Shown: piece after piece, positions 1 through 12,663 of the stretch
Numbering within the stretch: position 1 is the first letter of the stretch
Layout: each line of letters starts with the position of its first letter
NCBI GenBank assembly: GCA_016946835.1
Contig: JACVTC010000034.1
Coordinates: 434,001 to 498,000, forward strand
Source of the DNA: Neocallimastix lanati (nom. inval.)
Taxonomy: Eukaryota > Neocallimastigomycota > Neocallimastigomycetes > Neocallimastigales > Neocallimastigaceae
Length of the DNA: 64,000 nucleotides
Direction of reading: 5' to 3'
Notes under the pieces: model-generated
Told to the model about the DNA's origin: nothing
The model's input: only the letters and a program-made list of their open reading frames with translations
Database searches by the model: none
Translations under genes and position numbers: made by a program

Positions 1-507
1 TTGTAATTAGAAATGTGTAACTATTGATATTAGAAAATTTATTCAAAATTGTATGCCTATTAAGTAAGAAAAAAAAAATTACAAATTCAACAGAAAAACA
101 TGGAACTACAGTAAAATTTTCTTTTTTTCTTTTACTCATTTAGGATTTAGGATTGGATATACAATATGTAATAATACTTCACCTAAACCATTTTTAAAAG
201 CTAAAATAAGAGCTTGAATAATAAAGTTTTTTAATTTATCAAATCTAGTTTGTTTTTTTGGTACAAATAAATGAAATATTTTTACTTGTAAGTTTATTTA
301 AAGAAGCATCAATCGTGAAATTTTTATAAAATTTTTATAATATCCTTTAATATTTTTATATATATATTTTATAGTTAATTGATACGTGTTCTAACTAAAT
401 TGGTTAAATAGCAAAAAATAGGGATATTAAAATTTTAATATAATTTTTTAAATTTATATTAAAATTTTAACATTATTATCATAAATTTTTTTGAATAATT
501 TGGTTTA
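1..507. other. A+T-rich non-coding edge
   Basis: No reading frame of note on either strand. The stretch is A/T homopolymer-rich and has no recognisable motif. Confidence 0.6.
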
Positions 508-1004
508 ATAAATAAAAATTTATTTATAATTAATTTTAATAATTGAGGTTATTTGATTAATTTTATTTATAATTATTTCTTTTTATTTAATAATGAAATA
601 TATAAAACATTACTATTATGCTAATTTTTCAATAACCTTGTAAAGAATATAAAAGATAGATTTTTTCATCTTCATTTTATATTTTGTAATTTACATAATA
701 ATAGTAATTAATTAAACAATATTAATAATATAGAAATATAAATATTATTAAATATTAAGATTATAATATCAATATAATTAAAACATTAATTTAATATACT
801 AAATAAATTTAATTTGTAATAGTAATTGTTAGCAAACAAAGATTTTGACATATATTATTTTTATAATTAAAATAAATTAAATTTAAATTTAAAATATATT
901 TATTTTTTTGTTGTATTAAATCTAATTATTTAAAATCATTGTAATAAATTTCATACTATTTGGCACAAGCCTCAATTTGTATATTTTTCATAAATTTTGT
1001 AAAT
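508..1004. repeat. LTR-like dispersed repeat, copy 1
   Basis: Bases 622-1004 are nearly identical to 18312-18714 in direct orientation, for example the shared block beginning TAATTTTTCAATAACCTTG and the shared TTTGGCACAAGCCTCAATTTG. A more diverged copy at about 49190-49400 also matches the upstream part from about 508, including the ATAAAAGATAGATTTTT block. The right limit of the shared sequence meets the outer end of an inverted repeat at 1003. It could be a solo LTR or part of a larger duplicated flank. No coding capacity is seen. Confidence 0.7.
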
Positions 1005-1272
1005 ATTTATTATTTAAAAGTTAAGATGCTTAAAATATTAAATAGTGTTGTTTACCAACCATTTTTATGACTAAAATACTTTAGAAAATTAAAAATTAAT
1101 TACTATAAATATTACTATAATAAAAATATTTTAAAATATTAAAAAGTATATTATAAAAATTTAAATAATATTTTTAATAGTTAATAAAATTTTTTAGAAA
1201 TATTAATTTAAATTAAAATACAAGTACTAAATAATAGCATTTCATCCCCGATGGAATCCCTTTTTATAATTA
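1003..1272. repeat. left terminal inverted repeat of the 8.5-kb element
   Basis: Reading inward it starts ATATTTATTATTTAAAAG and includes GTTGTTTACCAACC and GCATTTCATCCC. The reverse complement of 9246-9514 reads the same with scattered substitutions over the full length. The match ends on both sides in CCCTTTTTATAATTA. Confidence 0.8.
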
Positions 1273-3643
1273 TTATTTTAAGTTATTATTAGTTAAACAG
1301 AATATTATACAAAACATAAAAATAAAATTAAATTTTTTAAAAATTAAACCTTTAGCAACAAAAATAATAAATTAAAATAATAAAAAAAATAAATTAATTA
1401 AAATAAACAAACAAATAATAACAATTATAAATAAATTAAAATAATCTATAATAAAATATCTTGTTTAAAAATAATATTTATTTATTGTATTTTTATTAAA
1501 TTGAAATTTTATAATTGTAATAAATTTAAATATAAAATATTAAGGCAATATTATTTTAGAAATAGAAAAAAATTATGTTTAAAAATTTTAAACTAATGAA
1601 TTGATAAAAAAATTAAAAAAAATAATAAAATCAAATAAAAAATAAATACTATTAAATAAACTGTTAAGGTAGTAATAATTGAATGAATTATTATTAAATG
1701 AACAATTCTTTATTGGATATTAATGTAGTTTAAGCAAAATAAATAAATTAATTTATACAAAAGTTTAATATTCTAATATTCAATAATTTGTAATAATAAT
1801 TTTGTGATTACTAATATTAAATTTTATATTTAAATAGAAATATACTATTATTAAATTATTAAAATTATGGTTTCATTTTATTTCGAAAAAATATTATTAC
1901 TAATTTTTTTATATAAAATTTAATAATATATTTAATAATTGTTAATTTTATATTTCAAAAATATTTAACTATATAGATATATTTTTTGTAGTAACCAATT
2001 ACCAAATTTTATATTTTTTTTTATTTTTATTTTTATTTTTTTTAATTTTAATTGTTTTTGATTTTATTTGGTTTTGGTTTAATTTATTTTCAATTTTAAT
2101 TAATTTTTTTTTATTTTATTTAATTCCTTTTTTTTTTAATTTATTTCTTTTTAGTTTTATTCGATTTTAATTTAATTGTTTTTGATTTTAATTTTTTTTA
2201 TTTATTTTTTTTTTTTATTTTAAACTTAAACTTTATTTAATAAAAATTTTAAATTTTAAATATTCTATAGATTAATTATTTTTATTATAACTAAAAATAA
2301 AATATTCGTTTTAACTATATTATTATCAAAATTTTCATAATTAGATATCTCTATTTCATTCGTTGGAATTTAAGATTATCAACTACTTCAATATTAGTAA
2401 ATTTATAATAAATAAAATTTGAAATTTATTATATAATAATTAAAATATTTTAATTATTAAATATTAATGATGATCATCCATTTCTAAAACTAAAATGTTT
2501 TGGAAAAAAATAATCAAAATGAATCATTTATGTAATTAAAATATTTTAAAAAATAAAAATATATATTAATATTTAAATAATATTTTTTATATTTAATAAA
2601 ATTTTCAAATTACTATTTTTTTTTTTAAAACAAAAATAATAAATTAAAAAATCCTTAGCCCTTGTTTTAATTGTCATTATTAATTTTTTACCTTTTTTTT
2701 TTTTTTTTATTATTATTACTATTATTATTTTTTTTGTAAATTAAAAATAAAATATTAAGCTATAAATTATATTAAAAAAATAAAAAATATATAATAATTA
2801 AAATCGAAAATAATAATTATTAAAAAAATAATAAAATATAATAAATATATATTAATATTTGTAATGAAAATTATTAAAAATATTATTTTTTATAAAAATT
2901 TAATAAAGAATAATCAGTATATAATAATTTTTCATAACATTAATATAATATTAAAACTACCTATGTATTTATTTATTTATTTTGTTCAATTTTATTATTA
3001 TTATTTTATTTAATAAGTATTTCCAATTTTTATATTTCAATTAATTATTTAATTTATGTAAATTTTTATTTCAATTTTAATTTAATATTATACTATCCAA
3101 AATTTTATTTTTAAAATTAAACCCAATTAAATTTATTATTTACTATTTTCTCTAATTATTTAAAAAAATTATCTCTATATTATTTTTTTTATGATTGTTT
3201 AATTGCTAATTAGATGCTATTTATTTTATATTTTTATCACATTTTTTGATTAACATTAATTATTAATATATATATTTAATTTTTATATGTATTGTTATTT
3301 CTAATATAAATTTATTAAAATTTCCAATATTTTAAAATATTTAAATTTAATTTAAAGGAATGTATAATAATTTTATTTTACACAAATATATAAATATATA
3401 TTATTTTGATTTAATTTATATATTTTTTTTAAATATGAAAACATCCTATTTATTTTAATAATATTAAATCAGAATATTATATATTTCATTATATTTTATT
3501 AAAAATGAAAAACATATGAAAAAATAATCAATTTAATTATTTAGAATAGTTTAGTTAATTAAATAAATTAATTTACTTATTGATAATTGTTAATTTACTT
3601 ATTGATAATTGTTAAAGGTTATAAAAGTCTAAAAGTTATTAAA
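1273..3643. other. non-coding interior of the TIR element
   Basis: No ORF is seen. Long T-rich stretches lie at 2010-2220 and 2690-2730. A diverged block near 2460-2640 resembles the left TIR in direct orientation (CATCCATTTCTAAAACTAAAAT followed by an AAAATATTTTAAAA and TTTAAATAATATTTTTT pattern), which suggests an older copy or internal duplication of TIR sequence. Confidence 0.4.
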
Positions 3644-6600
3644 TTATAATAAGTATTTACCAAGTTGTTTTTGGCAACCATTATTACAATAACTACTACT
3701 GCTACCGCAGTACCCGTGCTTACTGCAACAAGTAGTCTTTCGAACAAACATAAATAGCATCAGTGAATTCACCACATCTATCAGTCGATTTACAGTTGGT
3801 TTACTAGATATTTTAGACTTTGTACTTGTTTTGTTTATTTTAGTAGTAGATATTTTAGTAGTTTTCTTTATTGTAAAGGATGTTAGGTGATTCTGTAAGG
3901 GTAATAATAGTAGATTTAGTATCTACATAATTATCACCAGTTTTTTTATCCCATTTTAAATTTGAATAGTCGTGGGGATTTTTACATTTATATATTCTTG
4001 GATAATCCGTATAACAAACACATAACTTGTTACCATGTTTATCTTTATAGTAAGAATTATCTTTATTCAATATATAAATTGCGTCTGCATACGAATCACC
4101 ATATTTAAATTTATATTTTGCACTAGAACATTTAACAAGGTTTATATAATAATACTCATTGTAATCTATTTCAGAGCTAACACTTAAAACAGTAATCTGA
4201 TAATGGTCCAGTGGAACCGTTAGTTCCGTTTGATAAATACATAAATGATGATTTATTTAAAGAAGTTATAAACCAAGTATAATATTTATTTTTTTCATTT
4301 AATTGAATTTTGTATTTTTTTCAAGTTTTAGAGCACCTAAGTAATACTTTGAACTATCAGATACAGTTCCCTTATACTTTACAGCAGTATAGGTAGTTTT
4401 AGTATAAGTTGTTGTTATTGATGGTTTTGGTTTAGTAGTAGTTGTTCTTGTAGTTGTTGTAGTTAAAATTGGAGTAGTAGTAGTAGTAGAAGAAGTAGTA
4501 GTAGTTGTAGTAGTTGTACTTGTGATAGTAGTAGTAGTAGTAGTAGTAGTGGTAGTAGTAGTGGTAGTAGTAGTGGTAGTAGTAGTGGTAGTAGTAGTTT
4601 TTGGAAGAAGAGCTTTTATTGGTGGATAGAAATATGTATATTTTTCTTCAGTACCTATTGTTATGTGAATATTATCCTCACTGTCTTCATTATTCATTCT
4701 GAAAATACCAAGAGTAAAGACGTCTTCTGTTTTTGATTTAACACCCATACTAAATAAAACTTTATCTTTACTGTATATATTTAATAACCCATCATTACTT
4801 AATTCAGCATAGCTGATTTTTTCTTCTTCATTTTTATATATAGTAATAACGTGTTAAATTTATTTGAATGCTTAACCCAAAGAAGTCTATGATCCTCTAA
4901 TTATAAGGAACGAAGATCATAATAATCTCTTATTTTTTCTCCAGGGAATATACGATTATACCCATTTACATCGTTAGATTTTAATCTCATAATGTATTTA
5001 CTTCTTGGAACTTCATTACAAGACTCATATGCAACAATTTTTGGTTCTGAATAAATAATATAACCATTTAATTCCTTGGTTGGCCACATATGCCAAAGGT
5101 AATTTGGAACCTCAGTAGGTGAAGTGGTGGTAGTAATAGTAGTGGTGGTAATACTTGTAGTAGTAGTACTGATATCATGATCATGTCTTGAGATTGTTGT
5201 CATATCTTCAAAGTTTGAAGTTAATAAAGTAGTAGTAGTAGAAGAATTAAGGGAAGTGGTTTTACTTTCTAATGTTGAAGTTGAATAGAAGTTTTTGTTT
5301 TTACATAGGATCCATATCAGTGTTATCCGGAGAAATTTGCTTTATTCTTAACTTTGATGAATTCTTATTTATAATAGGTAAAGAACACAATTCTCATTTT
5401 TGTAAATAAAATATTTAGAAACGTAGAAGTAAAGATCACATTCAGGAATCAGAGTAGAATTGCCGTTTTCATATGTATTTATTTTTTCAGCTAAATCAAA
5501 AAGTAAATCATCTGGAATTAATTCCATATTTCTTTTCCCAAGATGATCTATATCTTCGTTATTTTTTTCAGCTTCTTTTATTTCATATTCAGTACAACAT
5601 CTTGTATCATTGTCTAAAATACAAGAACATTCACTCACCTCTTCACACTCATAATTGTTTAAAATAAGAATAAATTAAATACTTATTTATATTATTTCTT
5701 TTATTGCAAGAAATATCATTTTCATCATTTACTAACTTTCCACCTAATAGGTCACATTTCTTTTCATTATTACAAGTAATTGAATCTTTAATATAAAATT
5801 CACCATTATCATTTAGAATAATATTGAAAGGTGGATTAATTTATTTAATATCAATTTTATCTTCACTGATATACGTACTCCAAATGTTATATCCTTGACA
5901 ATCTCTTACTACTAATTCCCCTAAGTTAGTTATGAATATATAATAAGGTGGAGTAGCAAACCACCTTTTGGAAGTTTTGGATTCCCATATTGTTCGGGAT
6001 CTATCCTTAAATAATACATTTCCATAATTGGTTAAAATGAACTTGAACCTTCCTTTTGGAGATATCATTCCTTCATTTTGTTGCAAAAATAATTATTGGA
6101 ACAATCATGAGTTGAAGATGTATATACCCCAGTATGAACGTATTTAATATTTGTTAAAATAGTACTATGGACATTACAATATTTATTAGCATAGCAGTAG
6201 AGGTCCGACTTGACACCAAATTTAGGTTCAATATCAATTTTGGTTGGAATACCGTAATTTTGTGGCAAAATATAGCCTTTATAATTTTTACATAAATTTT
6301 CCTCAGAAGACCATATTAGTACGTTATATTCATCATAAAGTTCTAATCTAGCTTTGTATAATGGAGTAGTATTTTTTGTTGGAGCTGCTAACAATAATTT
6401 ATACTGGTCTCTTGGAGCTACACCGACATTAAAATCAAGATCAAATGGAAGAGAATCCCATACTGGTATCCATTCATCTTTTCTATATCCATCTACTAAA
6501 ATATCCTTAGCTTCCAATACAAGATGGCCATTCTTTTTTATTGAAAATCTCATATCACTAGCCATATAAAAACCTTGTCTAAGTAAATTGAAATCTACTA

Positions 6601-8739
6601 TTTCATCTCAAGAGATATTTTCTCCAAAAGCTCTTGCAGTCTGCAACTCAATTTTAGCAACTTCAAACATATATTCATCATCGGATATATCTAATACGTA
6701 ATACGCTGTATATGGCTGTTCTCCATCTTTTTCAATAATTGAAATTTCGGAATATACAAATTCATAATTAACCCTCACTTCTTTTCCGTAGAAATCAACA
6801 GTCCTGTAATCTTCTTCATTATCAATACCGCACAACCAAGGGATAAATATTGAATGAACTAAAGGTCTAACTACAACATATTTACTTTCATTTTTATTCA
6901 ATTTATAATTAACTGTAGTACTTAAAGTAACAGCGTTATTATTATTAAATGATTTTGCATATCTGAACCTTTGGATCTTTCTAAAGTTTCGATGTATTCA
7001 TCATTATACGTATATCCTTCACTGTAATTATTTGATTTACCAAAGCTATGACTATAGTTATTTCCATAAATATCTGAATTTCCTTTGGTCCATCCTCTTT
7101 CGGTTGAATATGAACTTGTAATGGCATCTGAAATTGAATTGATAGTCGAAGTATCATAAGTATTCGTTTCACTATGTCCACGTGTTTTTGAATCAGAAAT
7201 ACCGTCAGTGTAGGTATCAGTATGACTGAACCCATTAGTAATTGTTTTACTGTTACTCCAACTTTCATTTTGAGTTTTAACGTGACTAAAAGAAGTAGTA
7301 ATGCATTTTTCATGATTTCCATTCCAACCGTTATTAAAGCTTCTACTTGTACTTTTAGTTTTCGATTTTTCTGTACCGTCTTCACTATTATTACTATGTT
7401 CAACTCCAGTTTCTACAACTTTAAAGTTAGCATTAATATGTTCAGAAGTAGAACTACCTTCGTTGTGATGTTCACTATCTGTCTTACTTTTTCTCTACTA
7501 AATCCTCTATCATGATTCCAACCATTGGAATCACACACATTAGTAGATATATCGTTATCACTATCTGAAGTACCGGAATCCCTACTGTAACCAGTAGTTG
7601 AACTTTTTTCACGACTTGAAGTGTCCGATCTTGAAATTTCGTGGTTTTCAGTGTGAGTTTCTTCTTCGCTTTTTGTTTTGGAATACGAGTATCCATTACT
7701 TATTTCAGAGGTTCAAGAAAGTTCTTCACTGAAAGTTTCTGAAAGACTTCCTGATGTTTCTCTAGATCTTGTATTCTGCATTGACACTTCAATAGTATCA
7801 CTGATATCATTACCCTTACTCTCTTCTATATTATTCCAATGTGAATTACTATATGAATAGGAATTACTATTTGAGTCAGTATCTATCAGATTATAGGAAT
7901 ATCCAAAACTCATGGTTTTACTGTACCCTAAACTAATTTCACATTGCTCTTCTGTATCACATTTAAGAACGCCTAACACTACTGGTGACCCATATCTAAG
8001 TCTCACATTAGCAAATTTTCTTCCTGTTAATTTTTCTGAATAAGGGTTAGCCAGAGGATTTTGGCTTGTTAAAGGTAGGCACTTTCGTTTACTTTCTCTA
8101 TATATATTGTAAATTTGTTCTGTTGTGACTTTTTTTACTTCATATGTGTCTATACTTTGAAATTCTTTTTCCGCTTCTTTTAATAATTTATGTATTTCGG
8201 ATTCATTATTATTGCTTTCTTCATTTCTATTATTTAAAATTTTAATTTTATTGTTTTTCGATTGATTCATTTTTTTAACTACCTTCAACGTAATACCATT
8301 TGCTTTATAAAATAATAATTCATTATTATTAGGAATACCGTCACAATAGAAACTATACCCGTCCCAAATATAATCTTCCCGCATATAATCTTCTAAATTT
8401 AAGTCTTTGGTATTTTCGATTAAATATATTTTACCATCCTTTAAATTACAAAAATCGCAGTATTTTCTTTCTAAACCTAACGTAGGGAATATCGGATACT
8501 TCTTCTTTTAATTCAAAAATATTTAATTCTTCTTCTATTATTCCAAAAATATCTGATTCTTCTTCTTTTAAGCCATAAATATCAGATTCTACTTCCTTTA
8601 TTCCAAAAATAACAGTTTGTTCTTCATTTATTTCAAAGGTATCACTATTATTTTTATTTAGTGAAAATGAATTAATATTAGTAATATAAACTAAAATTAT
8701 TAAAATTGAATGAAGGAGATGAAGATGAGAGCATTCCAT
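3644..8739 (-). pseudogene. secreted multi-domain lectin / chitin-binding protein, broken
   Basis: Read from 8739 downward it starts with a signal peptide (MECSHLHLLHSILIILVYI). A short acidic repeat with IFGIKEEESD-like units follows, then a Cys-containing N-terminal domain, a long Ser/Asn/Thr-rich region, and a bulb-type lectin segment at about 5850-6100 (GNVLFKDRSRTIWES and GELVVRDCQGYNIWST). Thr-rich linkers lie at 4440-4610 and 5100-5260. A C-terminal hevein-like CBM18 module at about 3655-3794 shows RCGEFTD, then CCSKHGYCGSSSYC. The product was probably an extracellular carbohydrate- or chitin-binding protein. Reading switches frame near 8480, 7490, 6960, 6080, 5660 and inside CBM18 near 3735. 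In-frame stops lie near 7711, 6608 and 5841. The conserved protein continues across every break, so this is decay, not separate genes. Uncorrected indel errors could explain some shifts but not the stops. Confidence 0.75.
4440..4605 (-). repeat. trinucleotide tract encoding poly-Thr linker
   Basis: On the plus strand this is a (GTA)n/(GTG) tract. On the minus strand it encodes an almost pure Thr run between the lectin part and the C-terminal part of the pseudogene. Such O-glycosylated linkers typically separate modules in secreted fungal proteins. The tract is a likely site of length polymorphism. Confidence 0.75.
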
Positions 8740-9245
8740 GTTTTTTATTTTTTATATTTTTTTTTTATTATTTTTATTTTACCTATTTATATATATATTT
8801 TAAAGTATTTAGTATTTATTTATTTTTTTAATTGATTTTTACTATACAAATATTTTAATTTTATTATTAAGTTATTTATTATTATTATTAGGGTAGTTAT
8901 TTTATTATTGTTATTATTTTTATTATAAATCGTTTGTTATTAAAATTAATTATTTATAATTATTATTATTATATTTAATTATTTATAATTATTGTTATTA
9001 TATTTTATTATTTATAATTATTATTATATTTTATTATTTATAATTATTATTATTATTATATTTAATTATTTATAATTATTGCTATTATATTTTATTATTT
9101 ATAATTATTATTATTATATTTTATTATTTATAATTAACAATAATTTTATTATTATAACTAATAATATTATAATTACAATTATAATTATTATTATATTTAT
9201 TTACTTTTTATTTTTTAATATTTGTCATTACTAATCTTTTATAGC
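8740..9245. repeat. upstream flank with ~33-bp AT minisatellite
   Basis: From about 8946 to 9135 a unit resembling ATTTATAATTATTATTATTA plus TTTTATT is repeated about seven times with small length changes. No gene is present. It lies upstream of the lectin pseudogene start, where a promoter would be expected, but no specific promoter element can be named. Confidence 0.6.
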
Positions 9246-9514
9246 TAATTATAAAAAGGGATTACATCAGGGATGAAATGCTATTATTTTGTACTTGTAT
9301 TTTAATTTAAATTAATATTTCTGATAATTTTATTAATTATTAAAAATATTATTTAAATTTTAATAATATACTTTTTAATACTTTAAAATATTTTTATTAT
9401 AGTAATATTTTGCAGTAATTAATTTTTATTTTCTAAAGCATTTTAGTCATGGAAACGGTTGGTAAACAACTCTATTTAATATTTTAAACATCTTAATTTT
9501 TAAATAATAAATAT
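9246..9514. repeat. right terminal inverted repeat of the 8.5-kb element
   Basis: This is the reverse complement of 1003-1272 with scattered mismatches. Landmarks are GGGATGAAATGCTATTAT near the inner end, GGTTGGTAAACAAC at 9459-9472, and AATAAATAT at the outer end. Confidence 0.8.
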
Positions 9515-10791
9515 AAAACTTTATTTATTATAAATTTAATAATATTAATATAATAGAAGAAAGTATTATAAAAAGATAGGAATCTAAAGTTCTATTGAAG
9601 GTAATAAAAATCGAGAATTATAAATATTTTTCTTTTATATTAATTTAATTAATAAAAAAAATGTAATTTATAATTTAATAATAATTATTAATTTATTAAT
9701 TTTAATTTAAAACTAATATTAAAATTAAAAATAAAATCATATACAAATAAAATCAAAAGTGAATAAAGCCATAAACAAATAAAATGCAAATAAAAAATAA
9801 AACAATAATAAATAAAAAAAAAAGAAAAAATAAAAACAAAAATAAAAAAAATAAAAAATAGATATTTGCACTGTAACATAAAAGTTTCTTTTTATGATTT
9901 TAAAATTAAATTTTAAAGTATGAATTATAATTTTTTGAATATATTATTAAATTTTATATAAAAAAATTAGTAATAATATTTTTATTTTTTATTTTATAAT
10001 TTAGTATTTATTATTTATATACAAAAATTATTTATTCAATAAAAAGTAATATAATAATTTTATTTATCGTTAACTAAATTTTTAATAATGTTTAAAATAA
10101 ATATTTAAAATAGTTTTTAATTAATAATTTTAATATATAATTTATTTTAATAAAAAATTTTATTTTATTCATAACAAAAATATTATTACAAATAATTATA
10201 TATTTTATTTATTATATATTTGTGTATATATATTATTTCATTTGAAATTATAACATTTAATGAAATTATTTATTTAATTAAAATTTTATTTATTTATTAA
10301 TACTTAGATTTATTTATTAGTACTTTATTTTTATTTTTAAATATTTATATTTATTTTTGTTTTTATTATATAAGTATATATTTCTTCATATATATATTTT
10401 ATATTGTTTAATTTAAAGAAAAAATACTATTAGTAGAGTTGAAAGGCATTTTCATAAATTATTTTCTAATAATAAGTTTTATAAAGTTTTTTTTTGTTAA
10501 TTTATTTAAATATATTTTATATATTTAAATTTCTTTAAAAATTACAAAAGAAAACTTGTATTTATTATTATTACTATTCGTTATTATAATTTGTTTTCTT
10601 TTTCGTTTTCTTTGCATTTTTTAATTTTATTATAATTATTATGATTATAACTATTTTTATGATTACAACGATTATTATGATTATAATTATGATATTATTT
10701 CTATTTTTCTGTTTTGGTAATAACTTTTTATTTTTATTGTTGTCTTAAGGTTATTTTTTATAATAATTAAATTTATTTTTTTTTAAAATAA
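9515..10791. other. A+T-rich intergenic stretch
   Basis: No supportable gene. A 63-residue minus-strand frame at 9688-9879 is only Phe/Ile/Tyr low complexity. (ATTATG) imperfect repeats lie at 10630-10690. Confidence 0.5.
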
Positions 10792-12663
10792 TTATAGATT
10801 TGAAGGAAATTCAGATGATATTATCCAATTTTGATCTTTATTATCATTGTTACATTTATTCATGGTTACAGTTATATTTTCTTTGTTCATATTATTATAA
10901 TTTTGAATACCTAAACATTTGTCAATATTATTTAAATCTGAATATTTTATTTTATTTTTACTATATATTAATAAAGATGCATCATATTCACACTTTTTAA
11001 TAGTAACATTACCTGATGTATTAACAAATAAACAAAAAAAGCTATCCTTATAACTAACAAAATAGCTTAAATTATTTGAAATATACCATAAGTTATTATT
11101 TGAATTAGAACATTCTTTCAAATAGGGTTTGGATATTGAACTTGAATCATTCCAGTAAAGACATAATTTAGTTTCTGAATTATAAATCCAACTTTTTTTG
11201 GCGTCTAAAGACACATAATTTCTTATATTGGAATTATTTTCGTCATTACCAATTTTATTAAATTCAATAGAGAATTTCCAATTTTGACTTTTAGAAATGT
11301 TTTTACATTTATTTCCTGTAACAAAATTATTATTAATAATTATTATTGTCATAAACTATTATTTTTTAGCAATTATTATTATTATTTTTTTATCATCATC
11401 ATCACCATCCCCCTCCTCCTCATCATCACCACCATCATTACCATTATTATCCTCATCAGCATCAACATTATTATTACCTGCACCAGCAATAACAATAAAT
11501 CCTAAATCGATAATTTTATTTAAATAATTTTTTAAATCTGTATATTCATGGATATCGTAAGTTCCATGAGATATAATAATAATAGTTTTATGAGGATTAA
11601 TGTAATTCGTTGATCTTTCTGAAAGATTTTTAATATATTCTAGGGCTTTAATAACACTTCCAATGGTCATGTCCGAAGCAATAACATGAATATTGGCTTT
11701 TTTAGCAACTCCAAAATAAAATCCACCAGCTACGGTCGTGACATATGTTCTATGTTTAGGCATTTCTCCGTTATGATTAACAGTACATAATTTCGACCTT
11801 TCATCATTCTCATCAATTTCTTCGACTTTGGCATTAATTATAATGGCATCACACTTAACAGTACGCTTATTTATATGATATCCTTTCTGATTTTGAAAAT
11901 TTACATGCATAGTATTAATGCCATCATCAATAATAAAAATATCTGTACCTTCTCCAGCTTTTTCTGAAAAATAGTAATTGTTATCATATGAATTGATAAT
12001 ATTTTTATCATATTTGAATTGAGATACCAAAGATAAATGATTATATGAATCAGTTTGTATATTGACCTTTTTCCATTTAGTTTCAGATTTAATAGCTTCT
12101 GTATCGTAATATATAATGTCTTGGGATTCTTCTTTATCCAATATGTTCTTATTTAAATCTAAGGTTTCATAGGTGTCGTCTGATGTTTTAATTGCCGTAT
12201 CAAACATTTCTGTATCAGGAACACAATTATTCAATATTTATTATCTCCTTTATATATTTAATTATATTTTCATTTAAGTAACCATAGAGAAGCACTAGAA
12301 TCTTTATATTCTGAAAGATCGTACACTAAATTAGTGTCATCTCTTATTTCCTAAGTTTATCATCCCCACCAATGACATTATTATCATCATTTATAATATG
12401 TCTTTTCCTTTTCAAATTCTCAAAGTTTTCATATTTATCAATTTCTTTTTTAACATATTCAACCTCATTATATGTTTCCACATTGTTTTTAATCACATTA
12501 AATATAGATTCAATTTTGTTATTAATGAAATCTTCACTTTCTAATTGTTCTTTTTTAGGATTATATTTTATTCTAACTAAATAATATCCGTCTTTACCAT
12601 ATACCGCTTTATTGTATTTTATTAAAAAATATAAAATAAAATAAAAAAAAAGTATTTTGTCAT
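10792..12663 (-). pseudogene. subtilase-like (S8) remnant with ricin-type lectin C-terminus
   Basis: A likely start at 12663 (MTKYFFFILFYIF, signal-like) is followed by a frame break and a Lys-rich propeptide-like stretch. The S8-like part lies at 11480-12234. The Asp motif appears as IIDDGIN, the His region as KHRTYVTTVAGG, where a typical enzyme has HGT-like context, then GVAKKANIHVIAS, SVIKALEYI and the oxyanion Asn in AGAGNNN. After this comes an acidic low-complexity run and poly-Ile, then a stop at 11359. No GTS-type catalytic Ser segment is present. The next frame (10792-11352) is a ricin-type fold with QNW-type repeats (SQNWKF, CLGIQNYN, DQNWIIS). Frame breaks and stops are present at the 5' end (12240-12620). 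It is either a pseudogene or a peptidase-dead remnant; it cannot be an active subtilase as written. Confidence 0.7.
11395..11470 (-). repeat. acidic GAT/GAG low-complexity tract
   Basis: A (CAT/CTC)-rich plus-strand tract encodes an Asp/Glu/Gly/Asn run on the minus strand, exactly where the subtilase Ser segment should begin. It may be the scar of a slippage expansion or of a deletion. Confidence 0.6.

Larger units (their letters stand above)
1003..9514. mobile_element. 8.5-kb TIR-bounded element carrying a lectin/CBM18 pseudogene
   Basis: Long imperfect terminal inverted repeats of about 270 bp (1003-1272 and 9246-9514) bound this segment. Between them the only recognisable coding material is one minus-strand pseudogene (3644-8739). 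No transposase, polymerase or integrase motif was found inside. A non-autonomous DNA transposon that captured a host gene is the simplest reading. Two inverted solo LTRs, or an inverted duplication, would also give this picture. I could not find a convincing target-site duplication outside the TIRs. Confidence 0.5.

Noticed and set aside
6981-7696. Minus-strand Lys/Ile-rich ORFs
   Set aside because: They are out-of-frame shadows; the Ser/Asn/Thr-rich reading of the lectin pseudogene runs in other frames there.
3644-8739. Interpreting the frame breaks of the lectin gene as introns
   Set aside because: Coding sense continues across the breaks with one-base shifts or single stops, leaving no room for introns with splice sites.
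8946-9135. CRISPR-like array or origin
   Set aside because: A/T slippage minisatellite without spacers; no origin motif can be argued.
1003-9514. Calling the TIR element a Polinton/Maverick
   Set aside because: No polymerase, integrase, ATPase or capsid motif is present; size and TIR length alone do not support it.
9688-9879. 63-residue minus-strand ORF
   Set aside because: Pure Phe/Ile/Tyr low complexity from A-runs; no start context or partner.
11284-11527. Two plus-strand frames rich in Ile/Ser/Pro
   Set aside because: They are the antisense shadow of the acidic and poly-Ile tract of the subtilase remnant.
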